Shown: one piece after another, positions 33,193 through 41,272 of the stretch | How the letters are laid out: each line of letters opens with the position of its first letter | Position numbering within the stretch: the stretch's first letter is position 1 | Assembly: GCA_040880305.1 (NCBI GenBank) | Contig: JBBDIP010000003.1 | Location: forward strand, 1 to 54,788 | Direction: 5' to 3' | DNA from: JBBDIP01 sp040880305 | Lineage (GTDB): Bacteria > Bacillota > Sulfobacillia > Fermentithermobacillales > Fermentithermobacillaceae | DNA length: 54,788 nucleotides | Notes under the pieces: model-generated | What the model saw: only the letters and a program-made list of their open reading frames with translations | The model's database searches: none | Told to the model about the DNA's origin: nothing | Position numbers and translations under genes: made by a program

Positions 33193-34626
33193 CTATTCTT
33201 CCAGTGCTCTGGGTACGATTCTCAGTCCGTGCCTGAGTGACTTCGCTTTCCCCTTAGCGTCGAAGAAGAAGGTTATCGGAATCTCATCTTCTCCGTCCTC
33301 AACAGCAACCGAGTCAAAGCCGGTAATCCTGACAGGATGAGTCTTGCCATCGGTCTCAGCGATCAACGACTCACCTTGCAGGCGGAATTCGATGGCATCG
33401 CCTTCGCCCGAGATGAACTTGCCCGCAATAGCCTTGAGATGCCCGGCCGATACTTTTGCTGCGGGTGCTCGCGAAATCTGGTGTTCTGCACGAAGTCCAA
33501 GGATCATGTTGGCGGCCGCGAACCACACTTTGGCGGCCGGGAAGCCCGATTGGTTGCTGAGAACGACTATTCCGATGTCCTTCTCGGGTAGGAACCCGAT
33601 GTAGGATGCGACACCCCGGCTGTTGCCGCCGTGCTGGACGATAGTCACGCGGGGCTGGTACTCCGGCCTGACCGACAGGCCGTAGGCATAGTAGCTTCCC
33701 CGGGCAATCCGGTAATACGGAGTAGTCATGCGACCGATTGTGGTCCGTGACGCCACTTGGTCCCTGAACCCGGTACGTACCTTGCCGTGGTTGAGATACA
33801 TGGCGGTGTATTTCAGCAGGTCGCTCACGCTGGATTTCACCGCGCCAGACGAGAGATACACGTTCTTCTGTCTCCACGTCCCCTTGCGTATCTTGCCTTC
33901 CTCATCTCGGGAGTAGAGCCCCTGGATATCCTTATGATCCTTGAGGCCCTTCGGGCCTATGAACGTATCCGACATCCCGAGGGGTTCCCAGATGTTCTCT
34001 CTGAGATAGTCCTCGTAGCTCTTGCGGGTGATCCGTTCGATGACTTCGCCCAATAGGGAGAAGCAGTCATTGGAGTAACTGACGTACTCACCCGGTTCGC
34101 CCAGAAGGCTGAACTTATGAGACGCCATGAACTTCAGGAGGTCCTTGTTGTCTCTGATAACCACCTTATCAGACGCCGGGGGCTCCGTCTGGAGCAGGTT
34201 TCCGTCGTCATCAACGGGTATGCCTGAGGCTGCGGAGAGCCCCAGCGAAGGAAGGGGCGGGATGCCAGAGGTGTGCGAAAGGAAGTTGTGGACGGCGATT
34301 CTGCCGGCGCCCTCTTCAGGAAGCTCAAATTCGGGGAGATACCGTTGTACAGGGTCACCTATGGACAGTCGACCGCGTTGGGCCAATTGGTTCACGGCCA
34401 AGGCTGTGAATGATTTGGTCACGGAGGCAAGTCCGAAGACGGTGCGCTCGGTCACGGGGGTCTTCTTCTCAAGGTCCGCTTGACCAAACCCGTGGAAGTA
34501 CGCCATCTGTCCGTTCAAGGCGATGCCGACGCCCACGCCGGGCACCTTTGTCTTCTCGACCAGGCCAGCCACGTACTCCTCAAATGATGACTTCTGGAAC
34601 TGTCCAAGGTCCTTGGCTAATGCCAC
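33193..34626 (-). CDS. Serine hydrolase, beta-lactamase class C/PBP4*-like
   Basis: The 477-residue protein has the class C fold. The catalytic SxxK lies in LASVTKSFTALAV near residue 70, the YxN motif in YVSYSNDCFSLLGEVIE near residue 205, and the HGG motif in QHGGNSRGVASYIGFL near residue 350. A C-terminal domain of about 100 residues resembles the lipocalin-like extensions of this family. No signal peptide is visible, so it may be cytoplasmic. It could be an esterase, peptidase or penicillin-binding protein. The GTG start lies behind a G-rich stretch and a 71-base leader repeat at 34658-34728. Confidence 0.88.
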   Translation of the reverse strand: MALAKDLGQFQKSSFEEYVAGLVEKTKVPGVGVGIALNGQMAYFHGFGQADLEKKTPVTERTVFGLASVTKSFTALAVNQLAQRGRLSIGDPVQRYLPEFELPEEGAGRIAVHNFLSHTSGIPPLPSLGLSAASGIPVDDDGNLLQTEPPASDKVVIRDNKDLLKFMASHKFSLLGEPGEYVSYSNDCFSLLGEVIERITRKSYEDYLRENIWEPLGMSDTFIGPKGLKDHKDIQGLYSRDEEGKIRKGTWRQKNVYLSSGAVKSSVSDLLKYTAMYLNHGKVRTGFRDQVASRTTIGRMTTPYYRIARGSYYAYGLSVRPEYQPRVTIVQHGGNSRGVASYIGFLPEKDIGIVVLSNQSGFPAAKVWFAAANMILGLRAEHQISRAPAAKVSAGHLKAIAGKFISGEGDAIEFRLQGESLIAETDGKTHPVRITGFDSVAVEDGEDEIPITFFFDAKGKAKSLRHGLRIVPRALEE

Positions 34627-34657
34627 TTGGCGAGCCCCCTATCTGCTTGTTGGTCCC

Positions 34658-34728
34658 GAATCAAAACACCCGATTTCCGAGATTTCGGCAGGGAGGGAAC
34701 GATGCCCTTCGCCCCTTGCATGACTGCC
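34658..34728 (-). repeat. Leader repeat, copy 2 (upstream of serine hydrolase)
   Basis: About 71 bases, read on the minus strand, match 35407-35478 over most of their length, including an identical block of about 19 bases (GAAGGGCATCGTTCCCTC core). Both copies sit in the 5' leader of a minus-strand gene. A 34-codon frame from ATG 34721 runs through this copy and overlaps the hydrolase start. Confidence 0.6.
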
Positions 34729-34740
34729 AGCGCAGGTCCT

Positions 34741-35396
34741 CTAGCGACGACGCAACATTCCCAGGTGCACCTCTAGTGACACATCTCCAGTGAATGCCCC
34801 ACTGGGTTGCAGACGCGGGAGTGTCTCGCGCAATTCCTTCTCGAACGCTTCGCGGTCGTCGCCAAGTAGGCGGGGAGAGCAAAACGACGTCGAGTTCAGG
34901 TAGCCCTAACCGCGCGGCACCACGGTGTCCCGTCGGTCCACAGGCTACCGGAAGATGCGATGGCGATGCCGCCTCCGGGCTCTACCATCCGGGACAGCAG
35001 GTCCAGCGTAGCGGCGCGGTCCATCCAGTGGAACGAGCTGCCCATGGTTACGAGACGGAATTTCCCGAGACTGTCAATGAGGGTGGGGAGGTCCGACGAG
35101 CCGCCTTGAACCAGCGTGATGTTCCGGGCTTCGGCTTCATCTATCTCTTCCTGAGCCTCTGCCAGCATTTCGGGCTCTGGGTCCATGGCGACTACCTCTC
35201 CGAAGAAAAGCGAGAGTGGCAGCGCGATCTGTCCGGTCCCGCATCCCAGGTCGAGGAGGCGACCGGTGCCGTCAAGGTGAAAGGCCCGTTGCAGGAGGCC
35301 GAAGAACTCCAAGGTGTAAGCCGGCCTGAACCGGGCGTAGTAGTAGGCGGTGCCTTTGAAAGCGTCCTTGTAGGAACCCGCAGCCACGCACATCAT
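34741..35396 (-). pseudogene. SAM-dependent methyltransferase, decayed C-terminus
   Basis: From ATG 35396 the frame encodes a class I methyltransferase N-terminal half: YYYARFRPAYTLEFFGLLQR, then GRLLDLGCGTGQIALPLS and VVAMDPEPEML. It reaches the SSFHWMDRAATLDLLSRM region and stops at 34896 after DGTPWCRAVRAT. A second piece in another frame, LLGDDREAFEKELRETLPRL to the TAG at 34741, resembles the family's C-terminal end. About 60 residues between them appear lost and the frame is shifted. The first piece (166 residues) may still be translated but lacks the usual substrate part. Confidence 0.65.
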
Positions 35397-35406
35397 CCAC
35401 CTTTCA

Positions 35407-35478
35407 GAATCTAGGCAGCCGATTTTGGGGACTTCAACGGCGAGGGAACGATGCCCTTCGTTCCCCGGTATGACTGTC
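35407..35478 (-). repeat. Leader repeat, copy 1 (upstream of methyltransferase pseudogene)
   Basis: This 72-base stretch is the partner of 34658-34728. On the minus strand it can form GGGAACG/CGTTCCC around AAGGGCAT. It ends 11 bases before the methyltransferase ATG. A TTGACA lies at its upstream edge but no matching -10 is clear. Confidence 0.6.
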
Positions 35479-35546
35479 AAGCCCCAATTTTCCCGTTTGG
35501 TGGTACTATCATAAGAACACTTGCCTACTGAGAATGGGGTGAAAAG

Positions 35547-36731
35547 ATGAGACGCGAGATCACTTCGAACACCGCGTTGGGATTGCCCGCCTCCGAAATC
35601 CGCAAGATCATGACTTTGGCGGGCCAGATGAAGGACGTGATCCACCTGGAGGTCGGCGATCCCGACTTCCCCACGGCTCCGCACATTGTAGAGGCTGCGA
35701 ACAGGGCAGCTCTTGCAGGAGACACCCACTACACGGCCGTCAAAGGGATCATGCCCTTGCTTAGGGCTATCTCCGAAAAATTCGGCAGAGAGAACGGCAT
35801 CAAGTGCGATCCGGCCACTGAGGTCATGACCAGCACGGGTGCCACGGGGATCATATTCCTGGCTTGCGCGGCTTCACTCAACCCTGGAGACGAGGCGATT
35901 GTCACCGATCCCAACTGGCCGTATTACGACGGCCACGTCGCGCTGGCTGGTGGCACGCTCGTGCGGGTACCCCTAAGGCAGGAACTCGGCTTCACCTTGG
36001 ACGTGGACGAACTCCGGTCCCGCGTGACGCCGCGGACTAAGATGATCATCGTGAACAGCCCGAATAACCCTACGGGGAGCGTCCTTCCGAAGGAGACTCT
36101 TCTGGCGATCGGGGAGATCGCCGAGAAGCATGACCTGCTTATCCTTAGCGACGAAGTCTACGAGAAGATCATCTTCGACGGAGAGAAGCACTTCAGCCTC
36201 GGTTCAGTCCCAGAGCTGAGGGACCGCGTGCTGACGGTGAACTCGATGTCCAAAGGCTACGCGATGACCGGGTGGAGACTCGGCTATGCGTGTGGGCCTA
36301 GGCCGCTCATCGATGCTATGGCCAAGGTCCAGGAGTATACCGCTGCCTGTGTCTCGTCGGTTGTCCAGCGCGCGACGATTGCTGCATTGACGGGTCCCCA
36401 GGATGTGGTAGCGCAGATGGCAATTGCCTACAAGCGGCGCCGCGACCTCGTGTTCGCCGGCCTGAACGAGATTCCGGGCGTGAAGTGCGTGAAGCCGAGG
36501 GGGGCCTTCTACGCGTTCCCTGACATCTCCGCCTTCGGGATGACCTCGTTCGATTTCGCCATGGCGTTGGTTAAGGAAGCCAGGGTCGCTGTGGTCCACG
36601 GCTCGGGGCTCGGTCAGCACGGTGAGGGATACGTCCGCATTTCATACAGCACCTCGGACGAGAACCTTGTGGAAGCGCTTGCGCGGATGAAGAAGTTCGC
36701 CCTGTCAAGGGGCGCTGGGGAGATGCACTAA
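35547..36731 (+). CDS. Pyridoxal-phosphate aminotransferase, class I/II
   Basis: The 394-residue protein is an AspC/PatA-type aminotransferase. It has EVGDPDFPTAPHIVEAA near residue 37, TSTGATGIIFLA (cofactor phosphate contact), and NSPNNPTGSVLPKETL near residue 170. The PLP-binding lysine lies in NSMSKGYAMTGWRLGYA near residue 237, and the conserved Arg in EGYVRISYS. Subfamily members act on aspartate, aromatic or branched-chain amino acids; the substrate cannot be decided. ATG 35547 has GGGGTG upstream. It is a single gene, transcribed away from the methyltransferase remnant. Confidence 0.92.
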   Translation: MRREITSNTALGLPASEIRKIMTLAGQMKDVIHLEVGDPDFPTAPHIVEAANRAALAGDTHYTAVKGIMPLLRAISEKFGRENGIKCDPATEVMTSTGATGIIFLACAASLNPGDEAIVTDPNWPYYDGHVALAGGTLVRVPLRQELGFTLDVDELRSRVTPRTKMIIVNSPNNPTGSVLPKETLLAIGEIAEKHDLLILSDEVYEKIIFDGEKHFSLGSVPELRDRVLTVNSMSKGYAMTGWRLGYACGPRPLIDAMAKVQEYTAACVSSVVQRATIAALTGPQDVVAQMAIAYKRRRDLVFAGLNEIPGVKCVKPRGAFYAFPDISAFGMTSFDFAMALVKEARVAVVHGSGLGQHGEGYVRISYSTSDENLVEALARMKKFALSRGAGEMH

Positions 36732-36836
36732 TACCTGTGGTCGCCAAGCGGAGTCATGTCATCGCGGCAGCCTAGTGAGACGAGGCTGCCACGAATCTCT
36801 GATTCCTGCTCTTGGGCTTGTCAGGTATCGTCATGG

Positions 36837-37929
36837 TCAAGAGACCCTTTTCAACAAGTGGCAGCACGAACTTCTGCGTAGCATAGTAGGTAGTCTGGAT
36901 CCCGAGAAACCCGGCGCAGAGGCAGTTGCACCGCCTGGGGAAGAGTTGTAGAACACAACACGAAATGTCCCGCGCTCGCTGGAGAACTCCGGGGCGGGCA
37001 GTCCCGCTTCTTTCATCTCGCGGCGGATGGTGGGAATACCTGAATACCGGTTTTCCACAAGGTCCATGACTTCGAGCATGCTGGCCAGCACGGGATTTCG
37101 GGTGTCGGCGCGCACCTGCCCAAGCTGGCCAATGGTGAGCCTCCCGTATAGTCCGCCTGGGTTCGAGATCTCCAGCCGGTTCTTGTAGAAGATGATCTGT
37201 ATGGGCGTGCCTTCGGTATGAACGCCGTAGTCCCTGTGCACTAGGGCGTTAAGCACGGCTTGTAGGGACTCCGTTGCGCGTGAGGCTAAGCAACTCATAT
37301 GCGTGCTCATCATCAATTGCAGCCAGGTTCGGCTTCTCCTGTCTTAGCGCACGCATATAGCTGCCTAACGATGCCTCGTCCAGGGCAGCAAGCGTCGCCC
37401 GCTCCACGACTCGTATGTCATCCTGGTGCTTCTTACGAAATACCTCGTAACTATAGACCTCATATTCCGACATGGGTTCATCGGAGCTTCCAACTCGTAT
37501 GTAAGGGCCTCTCATCCGCCCGGCCCCAAGGTAATAGCACGGTTTCTCGGACAGATCGATTTCGGGTACTTCGGCAGACACTACAATTTGTCCATTGATC
37601 TCGACTGCCGTGAAGAGCGGCCGGACGGCAGGTTGCATTTGTTTGCACTGCTCATTGACCTGATGCTCCAAGTCCTGAGCGTCATAGACGCCGATTGCTT
37701 CGAAACCGCTTTGTTCATCCAGTCCGAAGACGATAACACCGCCACCTTCCTGGTTAGAGAAGGCGGACAGAGTGTCATATAGTCTCTTGGGGCAGCCCTG
37801 GTGCGCTGCTTTAGCCTCGACGTGCTGTCCAAAACTCGATCGCCTCTGGTCCCGGTTTTCATCATTAAGTCGCTTTCTAGGAATGGGCCCTGTGTGGAAG
37901 ACTGGAATACGGGGGGATAACAGCCGCAA
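36837..37929 (-). pseudogene. AlbA/Schlafen-type ATP-binding (AAA_4) regulator, internal deletion and frameshift
   Basis: The first piece (to about 37249) has the divergent AAA_4 opening: CPKRLYDTLSAFSNQEGGGV, then IVFGLDEQSGFEAIGVYDAQ. It reaches SLTRNGVPT, where full-length members continue for about 90 residues. Here it shifts frame directly into LQAVLNALVHRDYGVHTEGT, IQIIFYKNRLEISNPGGLYG and RNPVLASMLEVMDLVENRYS. The junction is near 37265-37275. The second frame ends at 36837 with an unrelated-looking tail after VVFYNSSPGG. The lost middle segment makes a sequencing error unlikely; it is a true pseudogene. Confidence 0.8.
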
Positions 37930-38010
37930 CAGCCTGGAACTTACACTCTTAACCCGCAGAGAAGCTAACTTGCTGGAATCAAGTGGCAGTTTGCTCGTCT
38001 TTGCTTATTG

Positions 38011-38124
38011 TTATTTTTTGCGTTTCTTTACTGAGACTGGGTCAGTTGCAACTGTGGGTTGCACAGTAACTTTCTCGACTATTTTCTTCTTTTTTTTCAA
38101 CTTATTCGGATTCTTATCTCCCAT
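38011..38124 (-). CDS. Small lysine-rich protein of MGDK type
   Basis: A 37-codon frame from ATG 38124 to TAA 38011 encodes a peptide starting MGDKNPNKLKKKKKIVEK and ending in SVKKRKK. The ribosome site AGGATGGTG lies 7-8 bases upstream. Very small Lys-rich proteins beginning MGDK are widespread hypothetical proteins in Firmicutes; this resemblance is from memory. It is strongly basic, so nucleic-acid binding is possible but not shown. It lies in an unusually AT-rich segment (about 37990-38170) that holds no other gene. Confidence 0.6.
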   Translation of the reverse strand: MGDKNPNKLKKKKKIVEKVTVQPTVATDPVSVKKRKK

Positions 38125-38141
38125 TTAATATCACCATCCTT

Positions 38142-38330
38142 TTGCTTTATTCATTTGATTATAGCATATATCAGGCTGACCTTCGCTCTTCTGGCTTTCC
38201 TCTCGGCGCTTTCTCCATCGAGGCCCTCTGTCTCTATCTGGCGGATGCTTGGGCGAGTTCATCTCGCGTCACTAACACCGGCAGGTTCATCACCCAGGAC
38301 ACCTGGTCAGGGTCCGCCCTTCCTACTTAG
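38142..38330 (+). pseudogene. Possible RHS/YD-repeat remnant
   Basis: Near the end of this short frame, TGRFITQDTWSG resembles the motif that ends the core of RHS/YD-repeat proteins (GRF-x-x-x-D). It is followed by an immediate stop after SALPT. Nothing else of an RHS protein is present. The call rests on about 12 residues and could be chance. Confidence 0.3.
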
Positions 38331-38420
38331 CAGGCGCGGATGACCGGCAATGGGGGTTTCCGAGGAAACCACGCACAGGGAGTCCGACACGACATAACAT
38401 GGTCCCGGAAGGTGGTCCCT

Positions 38421-39062
38421 TTGAGCACAAACGCGCCCGTACCCATAGGTGGTCATACGCTACCTCCTCTACCGTACCCCTATGACGCTCTTGAGCCCTA
38501 CATTGGCAGGCAGACTCTAGAGATCCATCATGACAAGCACCATCTAGCCTACGTGACCGGGCTCAACAAAGCCGAGGAAGCGCTTCGAAGAGCAAGAGAG
38601 ACTGGCGACTTTGCTCTCACGCGGTTTTGGGAGAGAGAACTAGCTTTTAACGGGTCCGGACACATACTCCATAGCATCTACTGGACGAACATGGCTCCTC
38701 CTGGAACCGGGGGCGCTCCGAGCCCGGCTCTGGTCGCCCATCTTGAGTACTCTTTTGGGTCTCTGGATGCCTTTCAGAAGCAGTTCACTGCCGCCGCAGA
38801 GCAGGCCCAGGGGTCGGGGTGGGGAGTGCTGGTTTGGAACCCGGCCTGGCGCCGGCTTGAGATCCTGCAAGCGCTGAGGCATGAGGACCTCACCCAGTGG
38901 GGTTCGATCCCGGTCCTAGTGGTTGATGTGTGGGAACACGCATACTACCTGGACTACCAAAACCGCAGGCCTCAGTACCTGACATCCTGGTGGGACTTGG
39001 TCAACTGGTGCGATGTGGTCAGGAGGTTCAACCTCGCCGGCGCTGCCATCCCGCTTACTTAA
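38421..39062 (+). CDS. sodA: Superoxide dismutase, Fe/Mn family
   Basis: The 213-residue enzyme removes superoxide. Metal ligands are visible: His in LEIHHDKHHLAYVTGLNKAE, His in GSGHILHSIYWTNM, and Asp and His in VVDVWEHAYYLDYQNRR. The N-terminus HTLPPLPYPYDALEPYI is typical. I chose TTG 38421, behind GGAAGGTGG; the frame stays open upstream to 38340 but that sequence is not SOD-like. Iron versus manganese use cannot be told. It matches an anaerobe with oxygen defence. Confidence 0.95.
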   Translation: MSTNAPVPIGGHTLPPLPYPYDALEPYIGRQTLEIHHDKHHLAYVTGLNKAEEALRRARETGDFALTRFWERELAFNGSGHILHSIYWTNMAPPGTGGAPSPALVAHLEYSFGSLDAFQKQFTAAAEQAQGSGWGVLVWNPAWRRLEILQALRHEDLTQWGSIPVLVVDVWEHAYYLDYQNRRPQYLTSWWDLVNWCDVVRRFNLAGAAIPLT

Positions 39063-39081
39063 GGGCACCAGGCACGGCAGG

Positions 39082-39561
39082 GTGCACACCGTCCTGGCCA
39101 CGAATTCCTCCGGAGCCACAGTGCCGCCTGCCGCACTGGCGCGACTCTCGGTAAGCCGGACTCATGCTGCTTACCTTGCGGCAATCGTCTATTTAGCGCT
39201 GGCGCCCGCCTCTTATCTGTGCTACCCCGGGACTTACAGCCCGCTCCGAAACTGGCTGAGCGATCTGGGCAACTCGCTGACGAATACGAAACGCGCTGTC
39301 TTCTATAACGCCGGCTGCACCATGGCAAGTCTCCTCTTGATAGTGTTCTACCTGAGCATGAGCGTCTGGCGCACAGGGGATAAAGTGTTGGGAAGGCTCC
39401 TTGCGGTCGCCCAGATTTCGGGCGTTTTCTCTTCGCTAGCTCTTATCCTCTCCGCCGTCATCAACATCGGTCGGAACTATGTGGTGCTCCTAGCTGTCAA
39501 TGCGAGACTGCTCGAGGAAGCCGAGTCCTCAACGCCAGCACAAGCGGGAGCGCCTAAGTGA
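39082..39561 (+). CDS. DUF998-like membrane protein, possibly truncated
   Basis: The translation has a transmembrane helix (AAYLAAIVYLALAPASYLCY), then PLRNWLSDLGNS and NTKRAVFYNAGCT, the DUF998 pattern. Two further helices lie near residues 80-130. DUF998 proteins are usually near 200 residues with six helices; here the last helices seem replaced by a short tail ending STPAQAGAPK. The frame overlaps the sod end if a start at 39013 is used. GTG 39082 is my choice but its ribosome site is weak. Confidence 0.55.
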   Translation: MHTVLATNSSGATVPPAALARLSVSRTHAAYLAAIVYLALAPASYLCYPGTYSPLRNWLSDLGNSLTNTKRAVFYNAGCTMASLLLIVFYLSMSVWRTGDKVLGRLLAVAQISGVFSSLALILSAVINIGRNYVVLLAVNARLLEEAESSTPAQAGAPK

Positions 39562-39721
39562 AAGAAGGGCTGACCAACTAGTCGGCCCCTTCTTCCGCAA
39601 AATCCCCGTTGACTTTCTGACGCCTGCCGGGCTACCATATAGCACAATAGCGAAAATTCATTGAGTCGCCAGCATAACAATGCATAAGGGATTCTCCGAG
39701 GAAGTGTGCCTAAGGGTTCCG
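39562..39721. other. Intergenic stretch after the DUF998-like gene
   Basis: The only feature seen is an imperfect inverted repeat near 39562-39598 (AGAAGGG-C-TGAC with GTCGGCCCCTTCT). It has no T tract, so termination is doubtful. No gene is supported here. Confidence 0.35.
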
Positions 39722-39859
39722 CGCTGAGATAGTACCTTCAGCGGGCTGGTCCGAGCGGCACAGGCTTTGAGTTACTCAAAGCACACCGTGGGTGGAAAAT
39801 ACCCCAGCGGCAAGTTCCTCATCACGCTAAGTGATGACGGAAGTGCGCTGGGGTTTTTT
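39722..39859 (+). ncRNA. Structured leader RNA with terminator upstream of the liv-type ABC operon, family unassigned
   Basis: Hairpin 1 pairs CGCTGA (39722-39727) with TCAGCG (39738-39743). Hairpin 2 pairs GCTTTGAG (39764-39771) with CTCAAAGC (39775-39782). The last element is a long terminator-like hairpin: CCCCAGCG (39802-39809) with CGCTGGGG (39846-39853) around TCATCAC/GTGATGA, followed by six T. GCTGG near 39745-39749 could pair with CCAGC of the terminator arm, offering an alternative fold. The arrangement suggests attenuation. I compared it by eye with T-box, SAM, TPP, glycine, lysine and c-di-GMP motifs and found no match. Confidence 0.6.
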
Positions 39860-39968
39860 GTTTTGGGCTCTGGCTTCACGTCATCCGGAATCCTCGATGA
39901 AAGGGGGACCGATTGTTTTCGTGGCCCGGTTTCTACGGCGACGGTTCACTGCGGGAGACAGGAGGATG

Positions 39969-41117
39969 ATGAATTTGAAGCCTGGAAAAGCGCTGGCTAT
40001 CGGCATTCTACTATCGGTGTTCGTAATGTCGCTTGTGTTGGTGGGTTGCAGCGGCGAGGGAGAAAAGACCGTCAAGATCGGCTTCATCGGTCCACTCACC
40101 GGCGACGTGAAGACTTTCGGAGAGTCGACCAGGAACGGTTTTCAGATGGCTCTCGACAAGCATAACAACACGGCAGGCGGGTATAAGGTTGTCTCGGTGA
40201 TTGCTGACGACCGCAATGATGCGACCGAAGCAGTCAACGTGGCAACCAAACTCATTTCTCAGGATAAGGTGCAGGCCATAATCGGGTCTGTGACTTCTTC
40301 GACGACCATCCCCATCTCAGAAGTGACCAACAGCAAGAAGATCGTGCAGCTTACCAGTACCGCCACGAATACCAAAGTGACGATCGACAAGGGTGTCCGC
40401 AAGGAGTTCGTTTTCCGAGCCTGCTTCATCGATCCCTTCCAGGGCAAAGTCGGAGCCAAATTCGCTCTCGATAACCTGAAGGCCACGACTGCCGCAGTCC
40501 TCTACGACCAGGGCAACGACTACACCAAGGGACTCGCGGAGGTGTTCAAGACCAACTTCGAGGCCGGCGGCGGAAAGGTCATCGCTTTCGAGGCCTACTC
40601 AAAGGAGGACACGGATTTCTCCGCGCAGCTCACTAGTATCGCCAGCAAGACGCCGGATGTCCTCTACCTGCCTGACTACTACCAGAAAGTCTCTCTTATC
40701 GGCAAACAGGCAAGGGACAAGGGCATCACTGCCCCGTTCCTCGGCGGCGACGGATGGGATTCCTCCGAGCTCGATTTCGCGACCATGGAGGGCGGCTACT
40801 TCACCAACCATTACTCCCCCGCAGATCCGCGCCCTGAAGTGCAGGCGTGGGTGAAGGAGTACAAGGCCAAGTTCGGTGCTGAGCCCGACGCTCTCGCAAC
40901 CCTGTGTTACGATGCCACCAACCTGCTCTTGAACGCTATCGATACTGCGAAGAGCAACGACCCGGTCAAGATCAAGGACGCCCTCAAGGCCACCAAGGAC
41001 TTCCAGGCCGTGAGCGGCAAGATCACTTTCGACGCCAACGGCGACCCCGTTAAGTCCGCGGCGATTCTTCAGATCAAGGACGGCAAGCAAGCATTCGTCA
41101 CGAGCGTCAACCCATAG
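39969..41117 (+). CDS. livK: Branched-chain amino-acid-type ABC transporter substrate-binding lipoprotein
   Basis: The 382-residue protein has a lipoprotein signal: a hydrophobic stretch AIGILLSVFVMSLVLVGC with Cys at the lipobox. The Peripla_BP_6 domain follows: VKIGFIGPLTGDVKTFGEST, DRNDATEAVNVATKLIS and IIGSVTSSTTIPISEV. It would bind amino acids or related compounds outside the membrane for the LivHMGF transporter downstream. Starts are ambiguous around GGAGGATGATGAATTTG; ATG 39969 is used here, with ATG 39966 and TTG 39975 close by. Leucine, isoleucine or valine specificity is by family only. Confidence 0.92.
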   Translation: MNLKPGKALAIGILLSVFVMSLVLVGCSGEGEKTVKIGFIGPLTGDVKTFGESTRNGFQMALDKHNNTAGGYKVVSVIADDRNDATEAVNVATKLISQDKVQAIIGSVTSSTTIPISEVTNSKKIVQLTSTATNTKVTIDKGVRKEFVFRACFIDPFQGKVGAKFALDNLKATTAAVLYDQGNDYTKGLAEVFKTNFEAGGGKVIAFEAYSKEDTDFSAQLTSIASKTPDVLYLPDYYQKVSLIGKQARDKGITAPFLGGDGWDSSELDFATMEGGYFTNHYSPADPRPEVQAWVKEYKAKFGAEPDALATLCYDATNLLLNAIDTAKSNDPVKIKDALKATKDFQAVSGKITFDANGDPVKSAAILQIKDGKQAFVTSVNP

Positions 41118-41128
41118 GCTACGAACGG

Positions 41129-41155
41129 AAGGGGAGGGACCCCGTCCCTCCCCTT
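41129..41155 (+). terminator. Strong hairpin between substrate-binding and permease genes
   Basis: AAGGGGAGGGAC (41129-41140) pairs perfectly with GTCCCTCCCCTT (41144-41155) around a 3-base loop. T residues follow only loosely (TTCGCTGTTCTT). It may partly terminate or protect the livK mRNA 3' end, so that the binding protein is made in excess. Confidence 0.7.
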
Positions 41156-41181
41156 CGCTGTTCTTGCGCTGAACAATTGGT

Positions 41182-41247
41182 AGCAGAATGTCATCTCGCA
41201 ACAGCTTCGCTGTTGCTTGCGACGCGGCAGAAGCGCCGCTGACGCTC
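41182..41247 (-). repeat. Structured intergenic repeat, copy B (inverted)
   Basis: This is the reverse-oriented member of the repeat family. The closing stem AGCAGA (41182-41187) pairs with TCTGCT (41236-41241). The variable hairpin is GCAACAGC/GCTGTTGC. The GCGGC-type hairpin reads GCGACGCGGC with GCCGCTGACGC. It ends just before the livH ribosome site. Confidence 0.82.
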
Positions 41248-41272
41248 TGCTTCTGCCTAGGAGGTCGATAAG

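Noticed and set aside
34617..34721. A 34-codon leader peptide upstream of the serine hydrolase
   Set aside because: The partner leader has an early in-frame stop, so a conserved peptide is not supported; kept only as part of the repeat finding.
38142..38330. A functional RHS gene
   Set aside because: Only about 12 residues resemble the RHS motif and the frame stops at once; listed as a doubtful remnant.
39722..39859. A tRNA-Ser-like or T-box reading of the leader
   Set aside because: GTCCGAGCGGC recalls a tRNA-Ser D arm, but no acceptor or anticodon arms fit. The T-box core sequence with TGG-N-ACCGCG is absent.
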